NCBI GenBank assembly: GCA_018372435.1
Contig: JAHAJA010000002.1
Location: 257,678 to 321,677 of the forward strand
Source: Clostridiales bacterium
GTDB lineage: Bacteria > Bacillota > Clostridia > Lachnospirales > Lachnospiraceae
Length of the DNA: 64,000 nt
Direction: 5' to 3'
Part shown: positions 1-9,188 of the stretch, one piece after another
Position numbering within the stretch: position 1 is the first letter of the stretch
Layout of the letters: every line of letters begins with the position of its first letter
Made by a program: the position numbers and the translations under genes
The notes under the pieces: generated by a model
Seen by the model: the letters and a program-made list of their open reading frames with translations, nothing else
Database searches by the model: none
What the model was told of the DNA's origin: nothing

Positions 1-543
1 TTAACAGGTAAAGGTGTATTCGAATATTATAACCATATGGAAGAAACACTGAATGAAGCATCAAGAGTTGCTAAGACAGAGCCTGCTATGTTATCAAAGA
101 GAATTGAAACTATGCAAGAGGAAATCAAGGCTCTTCAAGTAGAAAACGAAAAACTTAAAAACAAATTAGCAAAAGATGCTCTTGGCGATGTTATGAACCA
201 AGTAGTAGAAGTAAAAGGTGTGAAAGTACTTGCTACGAAAGTACCTGATGTAGATATGAATGGCCTTCGTAATTTAGGTGATCAATTAAAAGAAAAATTA
301 GGTGAGGGTGTAATTGTACTTGCATCTGCGCAAGGTAGTGATAAGGTAAACTTAATAGCTATGGCTACAGATGGTGTTATGAAGCAAGGAGCACATGCAG
401 GTAACTTAATTAAAGCAATCGCAGCAATCGTTGGCGGTGGTGGCGGTGGTCGTCCTAACATGGCACAAGCTGGTGGAAAGAATCCTGCTGGTATTGATGA
501 AGCAATTGCAAAAGTGACAGAAGTGCTAGAACAACAATTATAA
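1..543 (+). CDS. alaS: Alanyl-tRNA synthetase, C-terminal part (cut by window start)
   Basis: The reading frame is open from base 1, so the gene begins upstream and about 180 C-terminal residues are visible. A heptad-rich helical stretch (about residues 18-60 of the fragment) leads into the DHHA1-type domain, with the glycine run GGGGGGRPNMAQAGG near the end, the C-terminal signature of bacterial AlaRS. In the complete enzyme this region helps recognise tRNA-Ala and supports editing of mischarged tRNA; the catalytic and editing cores lie outside the window. A strong promoter for rpsU follows after 20 bases, with no obvious terminator between. Identification is secure. Confidence 0.95.
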   Translation, partial: LTGKGVFEYYNHMEETLNEASRVAKTEPAMLSKRIETMQEEIKALQVENEKLKNKLAKDALGDVMNQVVEVKGVKVLATKVPDVDMNGLRNLGDQLKEKLGEGVIVLASAQGSDKVNLIAMATDGVMKQGAHAGNLIKAIAAIVGGGGGGRPNMAQAGGKNPAGIDEAIAKVTEVLEQQL

Positions 544-562
544 GAAATTTTGCAAAATAATG

Positions 563-591
563 TTGACATTTATAGTTATTAATACTATAAT
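563..591 (+). promoter_or_regulatory. Sigma-A promoter of rpsU
   Basis: A perfect -35 TTGACA (563-568) is separated by 17 bases from a perfect -10 TATAAT (586-591). Transcription should start near 598, giving a leader of about 70 bases before the rpsU start. Confidence 0.85.
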
Positions 592-670
592 CATAATAGT
601 GCTATTCAAATTATACCCAAACAGTTGTATAGGCACAATACACAACTGGAGGGAGGTTAGGTGTGAGACT

Positions 671-847
671 ATGTCAAATGTAATTGTTAAAGACAATGAA
701 ACTTTAGATAGTGCTCTACGCAGATTCAAAAGAAACTGTGCTAAAGCAGGTATCCAACAAGAAATACGTAAAAGAGAGCATTATGAAAAGCCAAGCGTAA
801 GACGTAAGAAAAAATCTGAGGCTGCTCGTAAACGTAAATTTAAATAG
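671..847 (+). CDS. rpsU: 30S ribosomal protein S21
   Basis: Small basic protein of 58 residues, the usual length for bS21. It starts MSNVIVKDNETLDSALRRF and ends in the lysine/arginine-rich tail RRKKKSEAARKRKFK, both typical of the family. It belongs to the 30S subunit and acts in translation initiation. The ATG at 671 is chosen because it gives the canonical N terminus and follows GGAGGGAGG at 648-656; in-frame codons further upstream encode an unrelated hydrophobic stretch. It has its own promoter and a strong terminator at 887-921, so it is probably monocistronic. Confidence 0.97.
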   Translation: MSNVIVKDNETLDSALRRFKRNCAKAGIQQEIRKREHYEKPSVRRKKKSEAARKRKFK

Positions 848-856
848 TTAAAAAAA

Positions 857-873
857 TAGTGTAGCATACACTA
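857..873 (+). other. Small perfect inverted repeat after rpsU
   Basis: TAGTGTA (857-863), a three-base loop, then TACACTA (867-873). It lies between the rpsU stop and the terminator and may be an accessory 3' hairpin. Confidence 0.5.
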
Positions 874-886
874 CGTAAAAGCCAAT

Positions 887-921
887 AAACCCTTAATCAT
901 TTTATGATTAGGGGTTTTTTA
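887..921 (+). terminator. Rho-independent terminator of rpsU
   Basis: The arms AAACCCTTAATCAT and ATGATTAGGGGTTT pair over 14 positions (one G-T wobble) around a three-base loop and are followed by a T run. From here to 1152 there is no gene, only a possible sporulation promoter. Confidence 0.9.
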
Positions 922-1017
922 CGATTGTTTACACTGTATTTTAATGGAAAAACATTGCCGTATTAAGGATATGATTTACTTTTTTGAAACTGATTTGAAA
1001 TTGGTAATAAACTGTGT

Positions 1018-1045
1018 ATATACTTTTTGTCTTCAAACATATACT
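1018..1045 (+). promoter_or_regulatory. Possible sigma-E promoter of yqfC-yqfD
   Basis: CATATACT at 1038-1045 resembles the sigma-E -10 element (CATACAnT) and ATATA at 1018-1022 lies at a suitable distance for the -35. In Bacillus subtilis yqfC and yqfD belong to the mother-cell sigma-E regulon, which makes this site plausible. The AT-rich background makes chance matches common. Confidence 0.35.
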
Positions 1046-1152
1046 GTTATAGTACTACTATGTGCGAGAGCTTAATTTGAAAAATATTTTTCATAATAGG
1101 AATTGTTCTAGTGCATAGTCTCCAGATCTTCGAAAGGAGTAAGTTGGTTTAT

Positions 1153-1521
1153 ATGGGTAAAAGTTTGAAATCGAGTCATGATACATTCAAAAAGAAGTCC
1201 AAAAAGACTCTCTATAAACAGTTTGATAATTCCAACAAGAAAGTTTCACCGGAAGAAAAGGAAACATATCTGGAATCCCTTTCTAATAGTTTACATTTAC
1301 CCGGAGATATGATTGCGGGTGCGCCAATAATTACGACTACGGGGCGTTGTAGTCTATGTATAGAGAATTATAAAGGGATTATAGAGTATAATTCTCAAGT
1401 TATAAAAGTACAGACGAAAACCGGTAAGATTTGTGTGGAGGGAACTAACCTTACAATAAAATATTTTACGAATGACGAAATGAGAGTTTCTGGTATTGTA
1501 CATTCGATCAAATATTGTTAG
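1153..1521 (+). CDS. yqfC: Sporulation protein YqfC (YabP/YqfC family)
   Basis: A 122-residue protein, slightly longer than B. subtilis YqfC because of a lysine-rich N terminus. Its second half has the small beta-rich pattern of the YabP/YqfC family: the segment LHLPGDMIAGAPIITTTG, then strands ending in MRVSGIVHSIKY. YqfC is a conserved sigma-E sporulation protein of unknown biochemical role. The next gene is yqfD, its usual partner, 15 bases away. The start is uncertain: AAGGAG at 1134-1139 is 13 bases from ATG 1153 but only 4 from an in-frame TTG at 1144. The family assignment is firm because of the yqfD neighbour. Confidence 0.85.
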   Translation: MGKSLKSSHDTFKKKSKKTLYKQFDNSNKKVSPEEKETYLESLSNSLHLPGDMIAGAPIITTTGRCSLCIENYKGIIEYNSQVIKVQTKTGKICVEGTNLTIKYFTNDEMRVSGIVHSIKYC

Positions 1522-1536
1522 TAAGGAGGTTTTCGT

Positions 1537-2778
1537 TTGCTGATTCGAATCGTAAAATGGTTTCGTGGATACCTTCTCGTACGCATTAAAGGGTATTCAC
1601 CGGAACGTTTCGTTAATCTTTGTAGTGCAAAAGATATACTTATATGGGATTTAAAGCAGGTAGAGGATGGCTATGAGTTTTTTATTAGTGTACAGGGTTT
1701 TCGCCAGTTAAGACCGATTGTAAAGAAAACAAAGACAAGGCCATATATTAAAAAGAGATATGGATTACCCTTCTTATTACATAGATATCGTAAAAGAAAA
1801 GTGTTTGCAATTGGAGTAGTATTATGCTGTGTACTAGTGTATATCATGTCATTATTCATCTGGGAGATTAGTATTTCGGGTGAACTAAAACATACAGATG
1901 AGGCTATTTTAAAATTCCTAAGGAATAATAATGTGTATACGGGAATACAGAAAGAGAAAGTAAGTTGCCAAGAGATAGAAGATAAAATTCGTGCGATGTA
2001 CCCGGATATTGGTTGGGTATCTGCAGAGATTCGTGGAACAAGGCTATTAATTAAGATAAAAGAAACGAATATGCCTAAGACAGTTGAAACAAGAACAGAA
2101 CCATGTCATATTGTTGCGAATAAGGATGGGATTATTACTTCAATTATAACACGTAATGGTATCCCACGCGTAAAAACAGGAACAGTAGTGAAAAAGGGAG
2201 ATGTTTTAGTCTCAGGAGTTGTAGATATTATGGGAGACTTTGATGTCTTAATCAGAAAAGAACCAGTTGTATCAGATGCAGATATACAGATGAAGACTTT
2301 TTATGATTATTCAGACCAATTTGATTTAAAATATATTAAGAAGCAATATACAGGTGAAGAGAAAAAAGCGTATAGTATGTCGATTAATGAAAATAAAATA
2401 TTTTTATATAGTCCTTTAAAAGTCTATAAGAAGTATGATATAATTGACAATGATGAAAAATTAAGGATAGGAAAGAACTTTTATTTACCTATTTCATTCA
2501 CAACTACCTGTTATAAGGAATATGAAATGATTCCTTCAACTTATACGGAAGAAGAAGCGAATCAGATTGCTAAAGAAAAATTGCAGCTCTACATCGACAA
2601 ATTAGTTGAAAATGGAGTTACAATTTTAGAAAATAATGTTATAATCGAGTTCAAAGGTGCGAAATGTGTGGCTTCTGGCAAGCTCATTGTTGAAGAAAGC
2701 GCTACGACCTTTCAATCGATAGATGACAGCGAGTGGAGGAATATAGAGACTGATGAGCATAGTGGAAACGATGATTGA
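1537..2778 (+). CDS. yqfD: Sporulation protein YqfD
   Basis: A 413-residue protein close in length to B. subtilis YqfD (about 400). It has a basic N-terminal cytoplasmic region, one hydrophobic segment at about residues 87-110 (VFAIGVVLCCVLVYIMSLF), then a large extracytoplasmic part beginning like a POTRA-type module. It is conserved in endospore formers and made in the mother cell; its mechanism is unknown. It starts at TTG 1537, supported by a perfect AAGGAGGT at 1523-1530 with six-base spacing. Its end overlaps phoH by 26 bases, indicating one transcript with phoH and ybeY. Confidence 0.92.
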   Translation: MLIRIVKWFRGYLLVRIKGYSPERFVNLCSAKDILIWDLKQVEDGYEFFISVQGFRQLRPIVKKTKTRPYIKKRYGLPFLLHRYRKRKVFAIGVVLCCVLVYIMSLFIWEISISGELKHTDEAILKFLRNNNVYTGIQKEKVSCQEIEDKIRAMYPDIGWVSAEIRGTRLLIKIKETNMPKTVETRTEPCHIVANKDGIITSIITRNGIPRVKTGTVVKKGDVLVSGVVDIMGDFDVLIRKEPVVSDADIQMKTFYDYSDQFDLKYIKKQYTGEEKKAYSMSINENKIFLYSPLKVYKKYDIIDNDEKLRIGKNFYLPISFTTTCYKEYEMIPSTYTEEEANQIAKEKLQLYIDKLVENGVTILENNVIIEFKGAKCVASGKLIVEESATTFQSIDDSEWRNIETDEHSGNDD

Positions 2779-3826
2779 CATACCAGTAGAACATACCAAG
2801 AATATCTTTGGTCAGTTTGACTCTTATATTAAAATTATAGAGAAAACCTTAAATGTTACAATTGTAGCGAGAGATGGCGCACTTAAGGTGATTGGTCAAG
2901 ATGCTAAAGTAACCAAAGCAAAAAGTGTATTTTCGCAATTATTAGAACTCTCAAGAAGAGGAAATGAGATTACAGAGCAGCAAGTGAATTATGCACTTGC
3001 TCTTGGTATGGATGATAATGAACAAGCTATCGTCGAGATTGACACGGATTTAATCTGTCACACAATTAACGGAAAATCAATTAAACCAAAAACAATAGGA
3101 CAAAAAACATATATCGACGCAATACGCAAGAAAATGATTGTATTTGGTATCGGACCCGCTGGAACGGGCAAGACTTATTTAGCGATGGCAATGGCAATTA
3201 CAGCATTCAAAAACAATGAAGTAAATAAGATTATTATGACTCGACCTGCTATAGAAGCAGGTGAAAAATTAGGTTTCTTACCAGGAGATTTACAAAGCAA
3301 AGTTGATCCTTATCTGAGACCGTTATATGATGCATTATATCAAATCATGGGTGCGGAATCCTATGTAAGAAATTCAGAGAAAGGTTTAATTGAGGTTGCT
3401 CCGCTAGCGTATATGAGAGGACGTACCTTAGATAATGCCTTCATTATATTAGATGAGGCGCAGAATACTACACCAGCACAGATGAAGATGTTCTTAACAC
3501 GAATCGGTTTTGGATCAAAAGTTATTATTACAGGTGACTTAACACAAAAGGATTTACCAGCAGGGCAGAAATCTGGTTTGGATCATGCAATTAAAGTACT
3601 AAAAAAGGTTGACGATCTTGGTTTTTGTTATTTAACGAGTCAGGATGTTGTTCGTCATCCATTGGTACAAAAGATTGTTAAGGCTTATGATGATTATGAA
3701 GCAAAAGTTCAGACGACACAAAAGGTTAACCGTGATTCACAGGAAGTAAACAAGTCTACTAATAGAGCAAGCAATGATGAGAAGCGTGATAACCATAAGA
3801 AGAAAACCAGAAAGGTAAGGTCTTAA
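2753..3826 (+). CDS. phoH: PhoH family ATPase
   Basis: A 357-residue P-loop ATPase of the PhoH/YbeZ family. The Walker A motif GPAGTGKT lies at residues 134-141 and Walker B FIILDEAQN at 230-238; an N-terminal KH-like region precedes them. The C-terminal 40 residues are a charged lysine-rich tail. PhoH is probably an RNA helicase-like partner of YbeY, whose gene follows after three bases, the common bacterial arrangement. The start lies inside yqfD; ATG 2753 is preferred with GGAGG at 2734-2738, and ATG 2771 is the alternative. Confidence 0.92.
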   Translation: MSIVETMIDIPVEHTKNIFGQFDSYIKIIEKTLNVTIVARDGALKVIGQDAKVTKAKSVFSQLLELSRRGNEITEQQVNYALALGMDDNEQAIVEIDTDLICHTINGKSIKPKTIGQKTYIDAIRKKMIVFGIGPAGTGKTYLAMAMAITAFKNNEVNKIIMTRPAIEAGEKLGFLPGDLQSKVDPYLRPLYDALYQIMGAESYVRNSEKGLIEVAPLAYMRGRTLDNAFIILDEAQNTTPAQMKMFLTRIGFGSKVIITGDLTQKDLPAGQKSGLDHAIKVLKKVDDLGFCYLTSQDVVRHPLVQKIVKAYDDYEAKVQTTQKVNRDSQEVNKSTNRASNDEKRDNHKKKTRKVRS

Positions 3827-3829
3827 GGA

Positions 3830-4333
3830 ATGACAATTAACTTTGAATATGAGACAGAGATACCATTAGACCTTGATTATGAGAAGATTATAACCAGTGT
3901 TGTAGAAATGGCATCCGACTATGAAGAATGTCCATATGAGATTGAGGTAAGTGTAGTGCTTACGGATGATGAGACGATACGTCAAATCAATGCGGAGAAT
4001 AGAAAGATTGATAAGGCAACAGATGTACTATCCTTTCCTATGTTAGAATATGAAACTCCATCTGATTTTACTATGATAGAAGAGGAAGAACCAGATTATT
4101 TGTTTAATCCGGATTCAGGTGAACTAGTTCTTGGAGATATTGTTATCTCTGTTGAGAAGGTAATAGAACAAGCTGAAAAGTATGGACATTCAAATAAAAG
4201 GGAACTCGCATTCTTAACAGCACATAGTATGTTGCATCTCTTTGGATACGACCATATGGTTGATGAAGAACGTATGGTTATGGAAGAAAAACAGAATGAG
4301 ATATTGAATAAACTTGGAATCGTAAGGGAGTAA
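3830..4333 (+). CDS. ybeY: Endoribonuclease YbeY (rRNA maturation factor)
   Basis: A 167-residue single-domain metalloprotein. The zinc signature H-x3-H-x5-H is exact at His132, His136 and His142 (AHSMLHLFGYDH). YbeY takes part in 16S rRNA 3'-end maturation and ribosome quality control. It follows phoH by three bases, so translation is probably coupled. The region SFPMLEY matches the conserved substrate-groove segment. Length and motifs are normal for the family. Confidence 0.95.
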   Translation: MTINFEYETEIPLDLDYEKIITSVVEMASDYEECPYEIEVSVVLTDDETIRQINAENRKIDKATDVLSFPMLEYETPSDFTMIEEEEPDYLFNPDSGELVLGDIVISVEKVIEQAEKYGHSNKRELAFLTAHSMLHLFGYDHMVDEERMVMEEKQNEILNKLGIVRE

Positions 4334-4337
4334 ATTT

Positions 4338-5441
4338 ATGAGAAAATACAAAAGTATCATAGTAATGCTTCTCGTTGCGCTGCTATTAGTAGGATGTAAG
4401 AAAAAAGCAGAGAAGCAACCAGATGAGATAAGGGAAGAAACAACGGAACCTGAGGTACCTGTGGAAGAGGAACCAGAAGAAGAACCTGTAGTAGAGGAAA
4501 ATCATGATGGTATGGTTATTAGTAAACTTACAGGGGAGTGGGTACCAGAAGAAGTAGGCACTAGACGTCCATATGCGATTATGCTGAACAATATTAAGTA
4601 TGCATCTCCTCAAAGTGGTACGTCGGAAGCATCAATTCTATATGAGGCAATTGTTGAAGGCGGCATCACAAGATTAATGGGAATTTTCGAACAGTTCTCT
4701 TCTGACCGAATTGGCTCGACTCGGAGTGCAAGACATTATTTTGTAAGCTTTGCGGATGAATATGATGCAATTTATGTACATTTTGGACATACCAAATACG
4801 CAACTGCAAAAATTAAGGAGTTAGGAATAAATAACCTGAGTGGTTTATCAGGAATTGGATCAACAGTATTCTATCGAGATAATTCCATTAAGGCTCCTCA
4901 TAATGCTTTTGCTAGTTATGAAGGAATCAAAAAAGGAACTGAGAAATTAAAATATCGTACCGAATATCGAGAGGATTTTGAAAATCACTTTACATTCTAT
5001 ACAGAAGATACGGATTTAAAGAGTGATACGATTGCAAACAAGGTAACTTTGAATTTTTCAAATTCAGCGAAGCCTTATCTAGTATATAATAATGACGATA
5101 AATTATATTATCGTTATCAGTTTGGTGACAAGCATATTGATTATAATACGAAGGAACAATTAACTTTCAAGAATATTATTGTTCAATATGTAAAAGAGTG
5201 GAATATTGATAAGAATGGCTATCAAACGATGGATATTGAGAATTCGTCAGGAAGTGGCTATTATATAACGAATGGGAAAGCAGTTCCTATAACATGGAAG
5301 AAGAATGAATCTACTAAAAAGATGCATTACTACGATGAAGATGGTAATATTCTAACAATTAATCCTGGAAAGACTTACATTGCGATATTCCCAACAGATC
5401 GTCAAAGTGATGTGGTTTTTGCGGATAAAACATCTGAATAG
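4338..5441 (+). CDS. DUF3048 (YerB-like) lipoprotein
   Basis: A 367-residue exported lipoprotein. A lysine-flanked hydrophobic signal ends in the lipobox LLVGC with the acylated cysteine at position 20. A Glu/Pro-rich spacer (about residues 30-55) precedes the folded part, which has the DUF3048 motifs: RRPYAIMLNN, then GITRLMGIFEQ and RIGSTRSARHYF. The B. subtilis relative YerB is a lipoprotein of unknown function. It starts four bases after the ybeY stop, behind GGGAG, so it probably shares that operon. Confidence 0.88.
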   Translation: MRKYKSIIVMLLVALLLVGCKKKAEKQPDEIREETTEPEVPVEEEPEEEPVVEENHDGMVISKLTGEWVPEEVGTRRPYAIMLNNIKYASPQSGTSEASILYEAIVEGGITRLMGIFEQFSSDRIGSTRSARHYFVSFADEYDAIYVHFGHTKYATAKIKELGINNLSGLSGIGSTVFYRDNSIKAPHNAFASYEGIKKGTEKLKYRTEYREDFENHFTFYTEDTDLKSDTIANKVTLNFSNSAKPYLVYNNDDKLYYRYQFGDKHIDYNTKEQLTFKNIIVQYVKEWNIDKNGYQTMDIENSSGSGYYITNGKAVPITWKKNESTKKMHYYDEDGNILTINPGKTYIAIFPTDRQSDVVFADKTSE

Positions 5442-5464
5442 TTTACCAATGATAGGAGCATATT

Positions 5465-7111
5465 ATGAGACATGCAACAAACAAAAAACAGAATAATTTC
5501 ATTGTACAAGGAAGTATCCTAGCGATTGCTTCCTTGTTAAGTCGTATTATCGGCTTGTTGTATCGTGTTCCAATGACCAATATTATTGGTGACGAAGGGA
5601 TGGGGTACTATTCCAATGCTTTTATTATCTACAATATTGCATTGATAGTTTCTTCCTATAGTATGCCGCTAGCAGTTTCTAAATTAGTTGCGGCATATAC
5701 GGTGAAGAGAGAATACAAGAATTCATATCGTGTTTTTAAAGCTGCAACCCTTGTTGCTGCCATTTCAGGATTAGTAGTATCCTTAATCATCTTCTTTGGT
5801 GCTGATTTCTTTGCGGGAGAGATTTTTAAGAGTCCCAGAAGTGCCATTCCATTACGAATGGTAGCACCGAATATATTTCTGATGGCGATAATCGGAACAC
5901 TAAGAGGATATTTCCAAGGTAAGAATACCATGATGCCAACTAGTGCATCGCAATTAATAGAGCAAATTGTTAATGCGTTTGTTAGTGTATTTGCAGCATA
6001 TAATTTCATGGTTGCGAATAGTGCATCTGCGAATATTGCTGCTTATGGTGCAGCTGGTGGAACATTAGGTACGGTCGTTGGATCTGGTGCTGCATTAGTT
6101 TTCTTAGGACTAGTTTATTTTGCGTATAGCCCAATTATTAAGAAACAGAATAGAAGAGATACTATGTCTCCAATCGAAGAATATCCAGACATTTATAAGA
6201 TGTTACTGTTAACAATTGCACCAGTAATTCTTAGCCAAACTGTATATCAGTTAAGCGGATTACTTGATAATGCAATATTTGGTAATATTATGGATTCGAA
6301 GGGATTTACATCTGAAGAACATGCCGCATTACTCGGTATCTATTCTTCAAAATACAGTCTATTAGTAAACGTGCCTGTTTCTATTGCTTCAGCCATAGCA
6401 GCATCTATGGTTCCGGCAATTGTTAGAGCACGAGTACAAGGTGCACATAAGGAAGTTAAGAAGAAAATACATGTTGCTATCAAATTCAATATGATTATCG
6501 CTATACCATCAGCTGTTGGTATGACAGTATTAGCGCAGCCGATACTTAATATGTTATTCCCTACGAAAGATGAAGATTCGGCTAGGTTAGCAATTCGCTT
6601 ACTAATGATTGGTTCTATAGCAATTGTTTTCTATGCCCTATCAACAATTAGTAATGCGGTATTACAAGGAATCAATAAGATGAGTATACCAGTAAAACAT
6701 TCTGCAATATCACTTGCTATTCATGTTGTCCTAGTAGCTGTCTTATTAAAATATACTAATATGGGAGTTTACGCTCTTGTAATAGGAAACATAACATTTC
6801 CATTAGTAGTGTGTGTACTTAACTGGATTTCAATAGGAAAATTATTACGTTATCAGCAGGAACTATTACAAAGTTTTATTATACCTACGGTATGTTCCTT
6901 CTTAATGGGACTAGTTGCATTCTTGGTTTATAAAGGGACGCATTTTGTAATTCCATCGAATGCATTTGCAACTGTTATAGCTATAAGTTTAGCTGCAGGT
7001 TCTTATTTTGCATTTTTAATTCTATTCAAAGGTATAACAGAAGATGAATTATATGGACTTCCAAAAGGTCATCTTATTATAAGATTATCAAAGAAATTGC
7101 ATTTGATGTAA
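5465..7111 (+). CDS. MOP-superfamily polysaccharide/lipid II flippase (YtgP/SpoVB type)
   Basis: A 548-residue polytopic membrane protein with about 14 hydrophobic segments. The N terminus, FIVQGSILAIASLLSRIIGLLYRVP, is the characteristic start of SpoVB/YtgP proteins. Members of this group flip undecaprenyl-linked intermediates: YtgP/MurJ moves lipid II, and SpoVB acts in spore cortex synthesis. Sequence alone does not separate the two roles; the lack of adjacent sporulation genes slightly favours the vegetative MurJ-like role. The start follows AGGAG at 5453-5457. Confidence 0.85.
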   Translation: MRHATNKKQNNFIVQGSILAIASLLSRIIGLLYRVPMTNIIGDEGMGYYSNAFIIYNIALIVSSYSMPLAVSKLVAAYTVKREYKNSYRVFKAATLVAAISGLVVSLIIFFGADFFAGEIFKSPRSAIPLRMVAPNIFLMAIIGTLRGYFQGKNTMMPTSASQLIEQIVNAFVSVFAAYNFMVANSASANIAAYGAAGGTLGTVVGSGAALVFLGLVYFAYSPIIKKQNRRDTMSPIEEYPDIYKMLLLTIAPVILSQTVYQLSGLLDNAIFGNIMDSKGFTSEEHAALLGIYSSKYSLLVNVPVSIASAIAASMVPAIVRARVQGAHKEVKKKIHVAIKFNMIIAIPSAVGMTVLAQPILNMLFPTKDEDSARLAIRLLMIGSIAIVFYALSTISNAVLQGINKMSIPVKHSAISLAIHVVLVAVLLKYTNMGVYALVIGNITFPLVVCVLNWISIGKLLRYQQELLQSFIIPTVCSFLMGLVAFLVYKGTHFVIPSNAFATVIAISLAAGSYFAFLILFKGITEDELYGLPKGHLIIRLSKKLHLM

Positions 7112-7189
7112 AAAGAGATGGTTCTTTCAATTACAACTGTATAATTTTTGAAATACTGGTAATAACTTTATCCAAAGGAGTGAATACAC

Positions 7190-7816
7190 ATGAAAAGGAT
7201 ATATGTTATTATCAGTGGTTTTTTTTCGTTAACAATTATATTTACTTTATGCTTTTATTTGAGTTACACTGCTGCGCTCAAGCAATTTAACCGGAATGCT
7301 AATGAGATGAATATGTTATCTGTAAAGAGCGATGTAGGAGAATATGCCAAAACTGTAGACACGGCAAAGATTGATACTATAAATCCATTTACCAATATAG
7401 TTATAGAGCAATATGACATTGCAACGAATACGACTACCACAACCAATCAGAACGTGAAAGAAGAACTGCTTGGCTACACAAGAGAGGATTTAGCCTTGTA
7501 TTGCGAACGTTACATGAGAAATATTCCAGTTGACGAACAAAGTCAGGGGTTGATATCTTTTAAGGTGGAATCATTTTCTGAAAATAAAGTAGTATTAAGA
7601 AAAAATTATAATAGTAAGAATACCCAGTATAAATTCTATATGGCAATCCAAAATGGATTTATAACCGTATTTTACATTGATAAAAAGACAGTTTTTGAAT
7701 ATACCAATATCGATATGAAAGACTTACCACAAGAAGAGATTGACAAACTATATGTGGGAGTCTATGTTAAAGATGAACAGGAACTATATACGATACTAGA
7801 AGGGTATTCTAGTTAA
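7190..7816 (+). CDS. Membrane-anchored protein with BofC-like C-terminal domain
   Basis: A 208-residue protein with one N-terminal membrane segment (about residues 5-27, VIISGFFSLTIIFTLCFYLSY), an extracytoplasmic linker rich in Asn/Thr, and a C-terminal region that looks like the BofC C-terminal domain: FITVFYIDKKTVFEYTNI, then DLPQEEIDKL, then ELYTILEGYSS. In B. subtilis BofC inhibits the SpoIVB protease in the intermembrane space during sporulation. The match is by eye and only partial, so the function is open. AAGGAG precedes ATG 7190. Confidence 0.55.
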   Translation: MKRIYVIISGFFSLTIIFTLCFYLSYTAALKQFNRNANEMNMLSVKSDVGEYAKTVDTAKIDTINPFTNIVIEQYDIATNTTTTTNQNVKEELLGYTREDLALYCERYMRNIPVDEQSQGLISFKVESFSENKVVLRKNYNSKNTQYKFYMAIQNGFITVFYIDKKTVFEYTNIDMKDLPQEEIDKLYVGVYVKDEQELYTILEGYSS

Positions 7817-7861
7817 GTAGAGAAACACACTGACTTTATATGCATAGGCAGGAGGTACTGC

Positions 7862-9160
7862 GTGAAGAAAGAAATTATAATTATCGGTGGTGGAGCTGCT
7901 GGTATGGTAGCAGCTATTTCCGCCGCTAGGAATGGTGCAAAGGTAACCATTCTAGAACATAAAGAGAAATTAGGAAAGAAAATATTGGCTACAGGTAATG
8001 GTAAATGTAATTATACAAATTTACATCAAAGCATTGACTGTTATAGAAGTGAGAATATTCCTTTTGTTGAGGAGGTATTCTCACATTTTAATGAAAAAGA
8101 TACGATTGAATTCTTCAAACAATTAGGAATTTATCCAAAGTCTAGAAACGGCTATATGTATCCCAATAGTGAACAAGCTTCTTCTATTGTTGATGTATTA
8201 GTAATGGAATTACAACACTTACAAGTGGAGGTTCGTTGTAATGAAGTCGTGAAGAAAATTAAAGCGATTGATGAAGGGTATCAAATTGATACTATAGTGA
8301 CAGTTACAGAGCCTAAGAAGGTGAAAGATAAAAATTGTAAGAATACTTCCAAGAATAAAAGTGAGAAACGAGTGGCAGTAGAGTCGTTCCAAAGTAGCTA
8401 TCAAGCCAAGAAAGTAATTATAGCAACAGGAGGTATGGCCTCTAGTAAATTAGGTTCCGATGGTAGTGGTTATTATCTGTTAAAACAATTAGGACATACC
8501 ATTATTCCTGTTGCACCAGCTTTAGTGCAATTAAAAGCCGAAGGTGAGTTTTTTGATCTGGTGGCAGGCGTTCGTTGTGATGTGGCTTTACAGATATTTA
8601 TAGAAGGAACACATATTGCATCTGAAGAAGGTGAATTACAGTTAACGAATTATGGCATCTCAGGAATACCTGTATTCCAAATCAGTAGATATGCAGGAAA
8701 AGCGTTACTTGAAGAAAAAGAGGTAAGTGTTATAATCGACTTCCTTCCTCAGATGACGACTTCTGAACTTATAGAATTACTTAAACAACGTATTAACAAT
8801 TCAGAATATAAAACGGCTGAAGAAGCGTTGATTGGCTTACTAAACCAGAAATTAATTCAGATGATGATGAGCCAGTTGGATAATCAACATAGTAAACATA
8901 TAGACATTAACAAATTAGCAAGTCTACTTAAAGAATTCAAGGTAAAGATTGTCGATACCAATTCCTTCGATAATGCTCAAGTATGCGCAGGTGGTGTAGA
9001 CACTAGGGAGATTGCAGGTTACAGATTAGAATCCAAGTTGCATCGAGGCTTGTTTGTGGTAGGTGAATTGCTTGATGTAGACGGAATATGCGGTGGCTAT
9101 AATCTACAATGGGCATGGGCTACCGGTTATCTTGCTGGTGAGGCTGCTTCTAGAAAATAG
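7862..9160 (+). CDS. HI0933-family (YhiN-like) FAD-dependent oxidoreductase
   Basis: A 432-residue flavoprotein. It opens with the dinucleotide-binding motif IIGGGAAGMVAAISA (residues 6-20), continues with KILATGNGKCNYTN, typical of the HI0933 family, and ends with the FAD-closing motif GGYNLQWAWATGYLAG. Substrate and electron acceptor of the family are not established. Residues about 155-175 form a Lys/Ser-rich insertion. It starts at GTG 7862 behind AGGAGG at 7850-7855. A second FAD enzyme follows after 28 bases. Confidence 0.88.
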   Translation: MKKEIIIIGGGAAGMVAAISAARNGAKVTILEHKEKLGKKILATGNGKCNYTNLHQSIDCYRSENIPFVEEVFSHFNEKDTIEFFKQLGIYPKSRNGYMYPNSEQASSIVDVLVMELQHLQVEVRCNEVVKKIKAIDEGYQIDTIVTVTEPKKVKDKNCKNTSKNKSEKRVAVESFQSSYQAKKVIIATGGMASSKLGSDGSGYYLLKQLGHTIIPVAPALVQLKAEGEFFDLVAGVRCDVALQIFIEGTHIASEEGELQLTNYGISGIPVFQISRYAGKALLEEKEVSVIIDFLPQMTTSELIELLKQRINNSEYKTAEEALIGLLNQKLIQMMMSQLDNQHSKHIDINKLASLLKEFKVKIVDTNSFDNAQVCAGGVDTREIAGYRLESKLHRGLFVVGELLDVDGICGGYNLQWAWATGYLAGEAASRK

Positions 9161-9188
9161 TAACCTTTAAAGAAAGGATATAAGTACC

